Assembly (NCBI RefSeq): GCF_014649715.1
Contig: NZ_BMTO01000021.1
Location: 1-64,000, forward strand
Source: Streptomyces lateritius
Lineage (GTDB): Bacteria > Actinomycetota > Actinomycetes > Streptomycetales > Streptomycetaceae
Length of the DNA: 64,000 nt
Direction: 5' to 3'
Each line of letters starts with the position of its first letter. Positions within the stretch are counted from its first letter, which is position 1. Shown here piece by piece: positions 50,134-58,018 of the stretch. Position numbers and translations under genes: made by a program. The notes below the pieces were generated by a model. It was not told the origin of the DNA. It did not search any database and saw only the letters and a list, made by a program, of their open reading frames with translations.

Positions 50134-51375
50134 GTGTATCTGCGGTACTCGTTCCGGATCGAGCCGACGCCAAGGCAGCGCATCGCGCTGGCCCGCACCT
50201 TTGGCTGCGCCCGGGTGGTCTACAACGACGCGCTGGCCTTACGAAAGGCCGCATGGAAGGCGGACCGGTCCAAGATCTCCGCAGGCGAACTTGCCCGGAG
50301 GGTGATCACGGAGGGCAAGCGGACCCCGCAACGGGCGTGGCTTGCGGAGGTGTCTGTGGATGCGCTCCAGTCCTCGCTCCGGGACCTGGATGCTGCGTAT
50401 AAGAACTTCTTCGACTCGCTGTCAGGAAAACGGCGCGGCAGGCCGATGGGCCTGCCGACCTTTAAGAAGCGGTCCGATAGCCGGCAGGCAGTCCGCTTCT
50501 CGAAGAATGGGTTCCGCCTCCGGAACAACGGACGGTTAAACCTCGCCAAGATCGGCGATGTGCGTGTGCGGTGGTCTCGGCCCCTGCCTTCGGCCCCGTC
50601 CAGTGTGACGGTGATCATGGACGCGTCGGGCCGATATTTCGCTGTCTTCATCGTCCAAGCCGAGCCGACCTCTCTGGAGCCAGTGGACACCGAGGTCGGC
50701 ATCGACCTTGGGCTGTCCACCTACGCGGTGCTCTCCAACGGCAAAACGATCGACAATCCCCGCTTCCTGCGACGTGCCGAGCGGAAGCTACGCAAGGCCC
50801 AGCAGAACCTCAGCCGGAAGGCGAAGGGTTCAGCGAACCGCGCCAAGGCGCGTACAAGACTGGCCAGGGCTCACGCCCGGGTCGCCGACGCACGCAAGGA
50901 CTGGTGCCACCAGACCGCTTCGAGGCTGCTCCGCGAGAACCAAGCGGTGTACCTCGAAGACCTGGCGGTTTCCGGCCTCGCGCGCACCCGCCTCGCGAAG
51001 TCCGTCCACGACGCCGCGTGGGGGCTGTTCCGCCGCGTGCTGGAGGAGAAGGCTGCAAGGCATGGTCGACACGTTGGTGCTGTCTCGCGGTGGCTTCCCT
51101 CCTCCCAGACCTGTTCGGTGTGCTGGGTAGTGGACGGCAAAAAGCCCCTCCGCGTCCGGACCTGGACATGCGGTGGGTGCGAGACTGTGCACGACCGCGA
51201 CCTCAATGCGTCGCGTGTAATCCTCGCCGCCGGGCAGGCGGAGAGGCTAAACGCCCCCGGAGGGCCGGTAAGCCCCGGCGTGGAGATCCCACACCAGGCG
51301 CGGCCCGTTGAACGGGGAACCCACCCGAAGCCGGCGCCAGGCACAACTGGCAGGCAGGCGGGATCCCTTCCCTAA
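50134..51375 (+). CDS. tnpB: TnpB (IS200/IS605 OrfB) RNA-guided nuclease, without tnpA
   Basis: A 413-aa TnpB from GTG 50134. The RuvC residues are D191 (GIDLGLST), E275 (VYLEDLAVSG) and D356 (HDRDLNAS). The zinc ribbon is C327/C330 and C346/C349. All appear intact, so nuclease activity is possible. TTA codons occur at codons 36 and 135, so full expression may need the bldA tRNA. TTGAT lies at 50126-50130 just before the start, like an IS605-type target/TAM. No TnpA gene is near. It sits after the WhiB gene inside the transfer region. Confidence 0.9.
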   Translation: MYLRYSFRIEPTPRQRIALARTFGCARVVYNDALALRKAAWKADRSKISAGELARRVITEGKRTPQRAWLAEVSVDALQSSLRDLDAAYKNFFDSLSGKRRGRPMGLPTFKKRSDSRQAVRFSKNGFRLRNNGRLNLAKIGDVRVRWSRPLPSAPSSVTVIMDASGRYFAVFIVQAEPTSLEPVDTEVGIDLGLSTYAVLSNGKTIDNPRFLRRAERKLRKAQQNLSRKAKGSANRAKARTRLARAHARVADARKDWCHQTASRLLRENQAVYLEDLAVSGLARTRLAKSVHDAAWGLFRRVLEEKAARHGRHVGAVSRWLPSSQTCSVCWVVDGKKPLRVRTWTCGGCETVHDRDLNASRVILAAGQAERLNAPGGPVSPGVEIPHQARPVERGTHPKPAPGTTGRQAGSLP

Positions 51376-51394
51376 GAGGAAGGGAGGATGTCAA
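51240..51394 (+). ncRNA. Putative omega RNA (reRNA) scaffold at the tnpB 3' end
   Basis: In TnpB systems the guide RNA overlaps the 3' part of tnpB and the right end of the element. Here a hairpin cccttccctaagaggaaggg (51365-51384) is followed by aggatgtcaa (51385-51394), the typical right terminus of actinobacterial IS605-type elements. The guide would then begin near 51395 (cagggcctcccag). The 5' limit is a guess. Confidence 0.5.
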
Positions 51395-51535
51395 CAGGGC
51401 CTCCCAGAAGGGTCCGGCGGACCGATCCGTACAGGACACGGTCCTTGGGCGGCAGGGCGGCCAGAACGGGGGAAGCTCCCGGCTCTCCGCCGGCCCCGGC
51501 CGGGAAGGGCGCGGGGACGACGGGCAGGGCCGGGG

Positions 51536-51721
51536 TCAGCGCTGCTGCTTCTGTCGTGCGGTGTAGGCGTCCTGGAGTCGGGCGAAGCGCTCGTGGATCG
51601 GCGCTCCGGTCTCGCACGGCTGCTCGGCCTGGCAGGCCGCGCAGGCACCGAGGTGGGTGGTGGAGTCCTCGAACGACTTCATGTAGCGGACGTACAGGTC
51701 GTCGGTCGGGCGGGCGGTCAT
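51536..51721 (-). CDS. Small Cys-containing protein
   Basis: A 61-aa product from ATG 51721, overlapping the previous stop. THLGACAACQAEQPCETGAP carries CxxC plus a third Cys. Possible zinc-binding micro-protein. It ends close to the right terminus of the tnpB element. Confidence 0.65.
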   Translation of the reverse strand: MTARPTDDLYVRYMKSFEDSTTHLGACAACQAEQPCETGAPIHERFARLQDAYTARQKQQR

Positions 51722-51930
51722 CGGCCGCTGCCCTGCGAGGAGCGCTTGTTGACCTCGGCAAGCTTCCGGCTCAGCTCCTCGGGGTCGTCGGCCATCAGGG
51801 GGCGGACCAGCTGGTAGAAGGTGTCGGTCTCGTCCCGCTCCGGGCCGCGGGCGTTGTCCTCGTCTTCCATGTCGCTGTAGAGGCCGGCCGACGGAGCGGC
51901 GGGAAGGGGACGTGTCATCATGCTGAGCAT
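51718..51930 (-). CDS. Small acidic hypothetical protein
   Basis: A 70-aa product. ATG 51930 was chosen for GGAGGACC just upstream. Acidic (DMEDEDNARGPERDETDTFY) then helical (DDPEELSRKLAEVNKRSSQG). ATGA overlap with the 61-aa gene. Function unknown. Confidence 0.65.
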   Translation of the reverse strand: MLSMMTRPLPAAPSAGLYSDMEDEDNARGPERDETDTFYQLVRPLMADDPEELSRKLAEVNKRSSQGSGR

Positions 51931-52087
51931 CAGGTCCTCCGAGTCAGGTCCTGGACAGCCCCGGGGGCGCAATCCCCGGGGCTGTCGCCGTTTTGGCGGG
52001 TCGTACGACCGGCCACGACCAGCGGCCACCCCCTTGGTGCAGTAGGGGGTGGCCGCTGATCGTGGGCGTCCGTCCAGGGCCGTCTGT

Positions 52088-52525
52088 TCAGGCGGCGGCG
52101 TACTCGGGGCGGCATCCCGAGCGGACCGTCCTGCGCAGGCGGTCGGCGTGGGGGAGAAGGATGTCGACCAGGCGCTCGCGGACGCGGGCGGTGATGGGCG
52201 GGTCGGCGGCGAGGATGTCGCGGGACGCGTCGACCCGGGCCGCGATCTCCGCGCCGTACGTGAGGGCGAGCTCGTGGCGGCGGTCGGGCGGGACGGTCAG
52301 GACCGCGGCCGCGTACCGGCGCATCTCCCGGGCGCTGCCCGCGGGCTCGTACATCTCCAGCGGCGTGCCCCAAGCAATGTCGAGGTCGGCGTCGAGGTCG
52401 GCAAGCTCGGTGGGCAGCGGGACGTCGAGCTCGTCCAGGAGTGCCAGGGTCTCCGCGTCGAAGACCTCGCCGTGCTGGACAGATCCGGCGGTCAGCCGGA
52501 CGGTCAGGGCCAGGGTGTTCTGCAT
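52088..52525 (-). CDS. Conserved hypothetical protein
   Basis: A 145-aa product from ATG 52525, with GAGGACC upstream. QNTLALTVRLTAGSVQHGEV then a helical, acidic core (LDVPLPTELADLDADLDIAW) and an Arg-rich end (VRERLVDILLPHADRLRRTV). Same direction as neighbours. Function unknown. Confidence 0.7.
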   Translation of the reverse strand: MQNTLALTVRLTAGSVQHGEVFDAETLALLDELDVPLPTELADLDADLDIAWGTPLEMYEPAGSAREMRRYAAAVLTVPPDRRHELALTYGAEIAARVDASRDILAADPPITARVRERLVDILLPHADRLRRTVRSGCRPEYAAA

Positions 52526-52629
52526 GAGGTCCTCCAGGTCAGGGTGATCGGGCGGGGCGGGAACGACCACGGCCCCGGTCACCCCGTGATCAGGGCGGCC
52601 GGGGCCGTGGCGGGTCGTACGAGGGTGGG

Positions 52630-53199
52630 TCAGCAGGCGGGCCGCTGGACGGTCAGGTGCTGCTGCGGCACGCTCCGTGCCTCCGCCGGGGCGTCACCGG
52701 CTGGCACCGCCCGGCGGGCCTCGTCGGCGTCGGCCACGCGGGGGAGCACGGCGGCCCAGTCGGCTACGCGTCCGGCCGGCGTGCGCTCCTCCCGGGCCCG
52801 CAAGGTGCGGTCGGTCTGCGGGCTGAACGCCTTGGGCAGCACCGTGGTGGCCTGGCGGCTGGACGCTTCCTTATCGGCGTCGGTCAGGGCCCGCTGCCAC
52901 TCGGGGATCGTCAGGTCGAAATCGACGAGACGGTTGCTGCTCCGGCAGCGGATCGCGGCGGCGGCGCTGGCCTTGCCGGTGTGGTGCGGGACGAGCTTCT
53001 GGACCTTGCCCTGCATGCCGGTGATCGGCACCCAGGTCTCGCAGTCCGTGCAGATCAGGACCGCCTTGAGCGGCTTGCGGAGGTCGATGTGCGAGGGCAG
53101 GAGCTTGGAGAGCTGGATGGCGGGGAGGGGGCTGACCTGCTTCGTGCGGGTCCGGCGGGGGCGCTTCTTGGCGGTGGGCATCGCGGCGGTGATGGACAT
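52630..53199 (-). CDS. Basic hypothetical protein, first gene of the minus block
   Basis: A 189-aa product from ATG 53199 (AGGAG upstream). A basic start (PTAKKRPRRTRTKQVSPLPA) and a CxxC-less Cys pair (VLICTDCETWVPITGMQGKV) suggest DNA binding; CTDC is in fact a CxxC half-site with one more Cys at IRCRSS. It probably heads the operon that runs down to 51.5 kb. Function unknown. Confidence 0.65.
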   Translation of the reverse strand: MSITAAMPTAKKRPRRTRTKQVSPLPAIQLSKLLPSHIDLRKPLKAVLICTDCETWVPITGMQGKVQKLVPHHTGKASAAAAIRCRSSNRLVDFDLTIPEWQRALTDADKEASSRQATTVLPKAFSPQTDRTLRAREERTPAGRVADWAAVLPRVADADEARRAVPAGDAPAEARSVPQQHLTVQRPAC

Positions 53200-53538
53200 G
53201 GGGGAACTCCTCATTTGCGAAGGGGGGAGGGGAGTGCGTCGCGGTGCTCTCTCCGCCCCTCAGGTCGCACGGGTGGTCCCGGCGTCCTGACGGACGGACA
53301 GCGCATAGCGCTGCGACGTGCAGTGGAGGTCGAGAACCGGGGGATTTGGTGGCGCCATCACCCCGGCCCCCTCTTGCGAGGTGGACGACCTACCGCATTG
53401 GTGCAACAAGCACGTGAAGATCTTGCCGACCCGTTTACTTAGTCGGCATACCTAACTTAACTGATACAGTGAGTGGTGTGTCAAGTGGTTCGTTGATGAA
53501 GCTATCCAAGCTAGCTATGTCGAGGGGGTCGACCTACC
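53200..53538. promoter_or_regulatory. Divergent promoter region upstream of the GntR gene
   Basis: 339 bases with no gene. 53430-53520 is unusually AT-rich (cttacttagtcggcatacct, then taacttaactgatacagtga) with several direct half-sites of taact/tact, a likely operator and promoter for the GntR-type repressor and perhaps the leftward operon. Confidence 0.5.
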
Positions 53539-53880
53539 ATGTCGGTCATGAGCACCGAGGCCACACAGCCCTACCAGCGGATCGTCCAGGACTACCGCGA
53601 AAAGATCCGGCTGGGGCGACTCACCGCTGGCGCAAAGTTGCCGAGCACTCGAGAGCTGGCCGACGAATACGGTGTCGCGCCGGGCACGGTGCAGCGCGCT
53701 CTGACCGAGCTGCGCAACGGGGGTCTGATCTACTCCCATCAGGGTCGCGGCTCCTTCGTCAGCGATTCCTCGGGCAGCGACGACCAGGACCCAACTACGC
53801 TCGCCATCAAGGCGCTTGAATCGCAGGTCGCCGAGCTCCGTGCACGTCTGGACAAGCTCGAGCAGGGGGGCGATGGATGA
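53539..53880 (+). CDS. GntR-family regulator, KorSA-like
   Basis: A 113-aa product from ATG 53539 (GAGGGGG ten bases upstream; ATG 53548 is alternative). A winged helix covers residues 12-80 (LPSTRELADEYGVAPGTVQR, then NGGLIYSHQGRGSFV). Instead of a ligand-binding domain there is only a short coiled coil (ALESQVAELRARLDKLEQ). Short GntR proteins repress transfer genes on Streptomyces plasmids (Kor systems), so control of the leftward tra block is plausible. Confidence 0.85.
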   Translation: MSVMSTEATQPYQRIVQDYREKIRLGRLTAGAKLPSTRELADEYGVAPGTVQRALTELRNGGLIYSHQGRGSFVSDSSGSDDQDPTTLAIKALESQVAELRARLDKLEQGGDG

Positions 53881-54033
53881 CATCGACTCCCTCGTATCGC
53901 TTCGCATGTCCATCCCCCTCAGTGGCTCTCGGCTTCGCTACGACAGTTGTAGGCCCGTCTGAGGGGTGCGTTCTAGATCTGACATGTGTCCAGCGCCTGG
54001 ACACAACGAATGGAGACATGGAGGGGGATCAGC

Positions 54034-55431
54034 GTGGGGCAGAAGCCGAACGTCTTAACTCCAGAGGCATCGCCCCTAGACCGCTTCGGCTACACGGTGC
54101 GGGAACTCCGGGAGAGGAGCGGTCACACCCTCCGCAGCCTCTCGGAAGCGATGTTCTCCTCGTACTCCAAGCTCTGGAAATGGGAGAACGGAAGGCGAGC
54201 CCCGAAGCACCGCTCCGAGGTCGAAGAGCTCGATCGCCTGCTGAATGGCCGCGGGTTACTGGTCGAGCTGTGGGAGCGCATCGGCACCGGTGATCCCCCC
54301 CAGGGGCATGTGTCCGTTTCGGGGCTCCATGTGTCCGAATCACTGACGGACCTGGTCAGCGCAGCCTCCGGGCAGGCAGGCTCGACCGATGACGACACGG
54401 ACACGGTCGTCGTCCCCTGCCGCGTCCACGGAAGGATCCTGTTCGTGCCCGTGCCCCGCCGCGTCGTCCTTGCCTCCGGTCTCGCCGGCCTCGCCGCGAC
54501 CGCGCTTCCGGCTCCAACGGCCACAGCCAGCGCCATGTCCGCCGATATGGCCTCTCCTATCGACCACTTCGCGCAGCTCCGCCGGGTGATGATCCAGACC
54601 GACAACCTGATCGGCCCCCGGCATGTCCTGCCGGCGCTCCAGCAGCATCTCGCTCGGCTCGCCGCCCGCCGTCGTGCTGCCCGCGGTGCTGACGCTGCAG
54701 AGCTCCTCGCGCTGGAAACCCGCTACGAGGAGCTGGCCGGCTGGCTCGCCCAGGACGTCGGCGATGAGCGCACTGCCCAGGGCCACACCGCGAAGGCCCT
54801 GGACGCTTCTCACATCACGGGCGACACCGACCTCACCGCGTACATCCTCGGGCGAAAGGCCCAGCTGGCTGGCGACACCGGCCATCCTTCTGACGCCCTC
54901 GGGCTCGCGGCCGCCGCCCGCCGCACCGCGCGGCCCGGAAGCCGTCTCGAGGTCATCGCTGTCATGCACCAGGCCCACGCGCACGCGGTCCTCGGCGACG
55001 GCACCGAAGCCCTGAACACGTACGACACCGCACTGACGCTGCTCGGCCGCGCGGAATCCGGCGGCGTCTGGGGCTCATGGCTCGACGAGGCATACATCAA
55101 CACCGCCCGCGCCCGCTCCCTCGCCGCGCTCGGTAAGTACGAACAGGCCGCCGTCGGCTTCGACACCGCCATCGCCGCGCTCCCGCCCACCTACCGGCGC
55201 GACCGCGGCGTCTACCTCGCCCGCGCCGCCCGCGCCCACGCCGGAACCGGCAACGTGCCCCTCGCCGCCCAAATTGGACTTCAGGCCGTCGGCATCGCCG
55301 CCGAGACCGGGTCCGCTCGGATCATCGGGCAGCTCGACCGTCTCGACCAGACGCTCGCCCTCGCCGCCCGGGAGCCTGGTGTCGCCGAGTTCCGCGCTGC
55401 GCTCGACCAAATCGTCCTGCACCCCGCCTGA
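54034..55431 (+). CDS. XRE-type regulator with TPR-like repeats
   Basis: A 465-aa product from GTG 54034 (GAGGGGG upstream). An N-terminal helix-turn-helix (about 13-65, RERSGHTLRSLSEAMFSSYS) is followed by a variable linker with a hydrophobic stretch (RVVLASGLAGLAATALPAPT) and five or more TPR-like helix pairs (YILGRKAQLAGDTGHPSDAL, MHQAHAHAVLGDGTEALNTY, ARSLAALGKYEQAAVGFDTA). This architecture binds peptides or small signals in many Streptomyces regulators. It precedes the split RibD pair and likely regulates it. Confidence 0.8.
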   Translation: MGQKPNVLTPEASPLDRFGYTVRELRERSGHTLRSLSEAMFSSYSKLWKWENGRRAPKHRSEVEELDRLLNGRGLLVELWERIGTGDPPQGHVSVSGLHVSESLTDLVSAASGQAGSTDDDTDTVVVPCRVHGRILFVPVPRRVVLASGLAGLAATALPAPTATASAMSADMASPIDHFAQLRRVMIQTDNLIGPRHVLPALQQHLARLAARRRAARGADAAELLALETRYEELAGWLAQDVGDERTAQGHTAKALDASHITGDTDLTAYILGRKAQLAGDTGHPSDALGLAAAARRTARPGSRLEVIAVMHQAHAHAVLGDGTEALNTYDTALTLLGRAESGGVWGSWLDEAYINTARARSLAALGKYEQAAVGFDTAIAALPPTYRRDRGVYLARAARAHAGTGNVPLAAQIGLQAVGIAAETGSARIIGQLDRLDQTLALAAREPGVAEFRAALDQIVLHPA

Positions 55432-55461
55432 CCCCCGCCCACCCAACTCATGGAGTTCTCC

Positions 55462-56160
55462 GTGTCTCGCCCGTACGTCCTGCTGTCCGCCGCTGTCTCT
55501 CTCGATGGCTACCTCGACACACGCCCGGGCGAAGACCGGCTCCTGCTCTCCAACGCCGCCGATTTCGACCGCGTCGACTCCGTACGCGCGAGCGTCGACG
55601 CGATCCTCGTCGGCTCTGGCACGCTCCGCGCCGACAATCCCCGCCTCCTGGTCAACTCGGAGGAACGTCGGGCGGCCCGGATCGCGGCCGGCCAGCCGGA
55701 GTACCCCCTGAAGGTGACCATCACCGGAACCGGCGACCTCGACCCCGACTGGAAGTTCTGGCACCACGGTGGCGAGAAGCTCGTCCTGGCCGTCGGCGAC
55801 AAGGCCGCGGAGAAGGCCCGTGCCAATCTCGGCGACCTCGCCACCATCCAGGACGTCCCCACCGAGGCCACCTGGCCGACCGCCCTCGACATACTCGGTG
55901 ACGTGTACAACGTCCAGCGGCTCATGGTCGAGGGCGGCGGCACAATCCACACCCAGCTCCTCGAAGAAGCGCTCGCCGACGAGCTCCAACTCGTCATCGC
56001 TCCGCTTCTCGTCGGCCAGCCCGACGCCGTCCGCATGATCGGCCCCGCCACCTACCTCGGCGGCCCCACCGCGCGCCTCCGTCTCTTGGAAACCCGCCAG
56101 ATCGGCGACGTAGTACTCCTGCGCTACGCCCCCAAGGACGTCTCCACGGAGCCCCGATGA
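55462..56160 (+). CDS. RibD C-terminal-type pyrimidine reductase
   Basis: A 232-aa product. GTG 55462 has GGAG six bases upstream; ATG 55450 is four codons earlier. The RibD reductase / dihydrofolate-reductase fold is clear: RPYVLLSAAVSLDGYLDTRP, DAILVGSGTLRADNPRLLVN, and VQRLMVEGGGTIHTQLLEE (the NADPH-binding GGG). In riboflavin synthesis it reduces 5-amino-6-ribosylamino-uracil phosphate. It overlaps the deaminase gene by ATGA, so the two halves of RibD are separate but coupled here. Confidence 0.87.
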   Translation: MSRPYVLLSAAVSLDGYLDTRPGEDRLLLSNAADFDRVDSVRASVDAILVGSGTLRADNPRLLVNSEERRAARIAAGQPEYPLKVTITGTGDLDPDWKFWHHGGEKLVLAVGDKAAEKARANLGDLATIQDVPTEATWPTALDILGDVYNVQRLMVEGGGTIHTQLLEEALADELQLVIAPLLVGQPDAVRMIGPATYLGGPTARLRLLETRQIGDVVLLRYAPKDVSTEPR

Positions 56161-56669
56161 GCACAGCCTCCACATCCGGCAGCGCAAACACCCCCGGTGC
56201 TGGCCGCAAATCCAACACTGCGGACCGAGCCTGGCTCGCGCTCGCCTGCGAGCTCGCCGCCCTCTGCCCGCCCTCGACGACTGCGTTCTCCGTGGGCGCG
56301 GTCATCGTTGCCGCTGACGGAACCGAGCTGGCCCGTGGCTACTCCCGCGAGGACAATCCGCTCGACCACGCCGAGGAAGCCGCGCTCGCTAAGCTCCCGG
56401 CTGGAGATCCCCGGCTCGGCAGCGCCACCATCTACAGCTCCCTCGAGCCCTGCGCCAAGCGGGCTTCCCGGCCACTCCCTTGCGCGCAGCTCATCCGAAA
56501 CGCCGGGATCAGCCGCGTCGTCACCGCTTGGCGCGAGCCAGACACCTTCGTGCTCGGCGCTGACGGAACCGAGCTCCTCCAGGACGCCGGCGTCACGGTC
56601 GTAGAACTCCCCGAGCTCGCGGACGCTGCGCAGACGCCGAACCGCCACCTCGTCGGCGGGGATCGGTAG
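56157..56669 (+). CDS. RibD N-terminal-type deaminase
   Basis: A 170-aa product from ATG 56157, overlapping the reductase stop. The zinc-deaminase motif is HAEEAAL (H71, E73) with EPCAKRASRPLPCAQLI (C99, C109), the RibD-like spacing. In riboflavin synthesis it deaminates diaminohydroxy-phosphoribosylaminopyrimidine. Gene order (reductase, then deaminase) is the reverse of fused RibD. On a plasmid without ribA, ribB or ribE nearby, the pair could serve a pyrimidine-derived specialised metabolite or signal. Confidence 0.82.
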   Translation: MSTASTSGSANTPGAGRKSNTADRAWLALACELAALCPPSTTAFSVGAVIVAADGTELARGYSREDNPLDHAEEAALAKLPAGDPRLGSATIYSSLEPCAKRASRPLPCAQLIRNAGISRVVTAWREPDTFVLGADGTELLQDAGVTVVELPELADAAQTPNRHLVGGDR

Positions 56670-56794
56670 TGCAACGCGTATACGTGATCAGCGAGAAAGG
56701 CGTCGATCGCAGCGCCCTTCTGGTGTCAGCGTCACCCCGAATAGCATCGCAGCGTGTGTCTTTCAGGCACCCACCGATCTTGAGAGGCTGCGCT

Positions 56795-57091
56795 ATGTCC
56801 GACCCGGACCGCTTGAAGCGGGTCGACGCCCTGCTGGACGACCTTCTGCCTCCGCCGCGCGTCCGCGCGAAGCTGCGTATCGCTGCGGGCCTCACGCAGC
56901 AGGAGGTCGCTGAGGCCGTGGGCGTGAAGCGCCTTGCCGTGGCCCGTTGGGAGCTCGGGGAGACTCACCCCCGCCGTCCGCACCGAGCGGTATACCTGCA
57001 CCTGCTCAACCGGCTCGCGGAGCGGTATCCCGAGGCTGCGGTTCCGGATGAGGGCATGCCGACGCCGACCTCCGAGGGGGGATCGGGATGA
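56795..57091 (+). CDS. Small XRE-family regulator
   Basis: A 98-aa product from ATG 56795 (GAGAGG upstream). KLRIAAGLTQQEVAEAVGVK then RLAVARWELGETHP is a complete helix-turn-helix of the XRE type. A short helical tail follows (AVYLHLLNRLAERYPEAAV). It lies between the RibD pair and the candidate replication region and may regulate either. Confidence 0.82.
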   Translation: MSDPDRLKRVDALLDDLLPPPRVRAKLRIAAGLTQQEVAEAVGVKRLAVARWELGETHPRRPHRAVYLHLLNRLAERYPEAAVPDEGMPTPTSEGGSG

Positions 57092-57224
57092 CCTAGTGGC
57101 CATCGGCCGCGCGCGCTAAGAAGCGGACTAACCTCCCGCTGGCCTCGCGCGGCCCGTCTGCCGACCGGATTAACCACCCGCGTCGGCCGCTCAAGTCCCG
57201 GTTCCCGCCGGTCCTGAGCTGCGG

Positions 57225-57280
57225 CTTATCAGGCCGCTTGTTCCACCGGCCCCTTATCAGGGCCACTTGCACCACCGGCC
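57225..57280. repeat. Tandem imperfect 27-bp direct repeats
   Basis: Copy 1 starts cttatcaggccgcttgttcc and copy 2 cttatcagggccacttgcac; both end accaccggcc or ccaccggcc. They are back to back with one intervening base. Likely protein-binding iterons. Confidence 0.65.
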
Positions 57281-57628
57281 ACTAACCACGGCCACCACAG
57301 CCAGATCAGTACCGACTCGCTTCACCGCGTGGCCCCCACCACAGGGGCTTCGCACTTCACGAGAACCGGGAGGGGAGGAGAAATCTCCCCCCACCCGATC
57401 GGTGTCCGCCCTCTTCTCACGAAGGGGGCGGGCCCACACATCCGCACACCTGGCTCGTCCAGCCCCGAGGGGCTCCGGTCGGTCCAGCTATATGGAAGGT
57501 AGGTCGTTCTCATAGTGCACGAGAGTGGTGTCCCCTGTCAGCTTGACCTTGTCCGTTTCATGCCGGTTCAGGCGTGGCGGGTGTCCCCTGTGACGGGATC
57601 GGCGTACGGTTCCTCCCCCTTCGCACGG

Positions 57629-57659
57629 TTCGTACCGGAAGTTGGATTTCCGGTACGAA
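57629..57659. promoter_or_regulatory. Palindrome, operator-like
   Basis: Perfect arms ttcgtaccggaa and ttccggtacgaa with a 7-base spacer. It is about 360 bases upstream of the rep-like gene. A dimeric regulator such as the XRE or GntR protein could bind; a terminator is less likely as no gene ends here. Confidence 0.55.
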
Positions 57660-58018
57660 GCTACAAGCGCGGTGCTTTCGGAGCGGTCTCGCCGAGCTCG
57701 GTCGCGGCGTCGGCTGCCCGGCCCATGCACCCGCTCCCCGCGTTCATCGACAACTCCGTCGACGGCATCCTCGAGTGGGCCGTCCCGTGTGGCGGGACGG
57801 GTTCCAAAGATTTCTGCCCGCCGTGCGGGAGTACCGGGGTCGATCGGGGCTCGCCGGACTTTGTCCACAGGGCTCCCGGTGCAGGGTCGTCGGGTGGATG
57901 AAGAATCGCGCGTTCTGCCTGTTCAGGAAGGTGTCCGCTTTGGCGTGCACGCCGGCCCGATGACGAAGACGACCTCGGTCCTCGCGGTGTCCGCCGCCCC
58001 TGTCGGGGCGGTGGGCCG

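Larger units (their letters stand above)
57092..58018. other. Long intergenic region with direct repeats, candidate replication origin
   Basis: About 930 bases without a convincing gene lie ahead of the 879-aa protein. The region has a 27/28-base imperfect direct repeat (57225-57280), related ctaaccac or ttaaccac units (57129, 57169, 57283), two ggtgtcccctgt units (57527, 57580) and a 12-bp-arm palindrome (57629-57659). Such iteron-like content next to a rep-like gene suggests an origin and operator sites. Confidence 0.5.

Noticed and set aside
53877..54293. 138-aa ORF overlapping the GntR stop by ATGA
   Set aside because: Weak codon bias and overlaps the XRE-TPR gene, which has its own ribosome site and coding bias.
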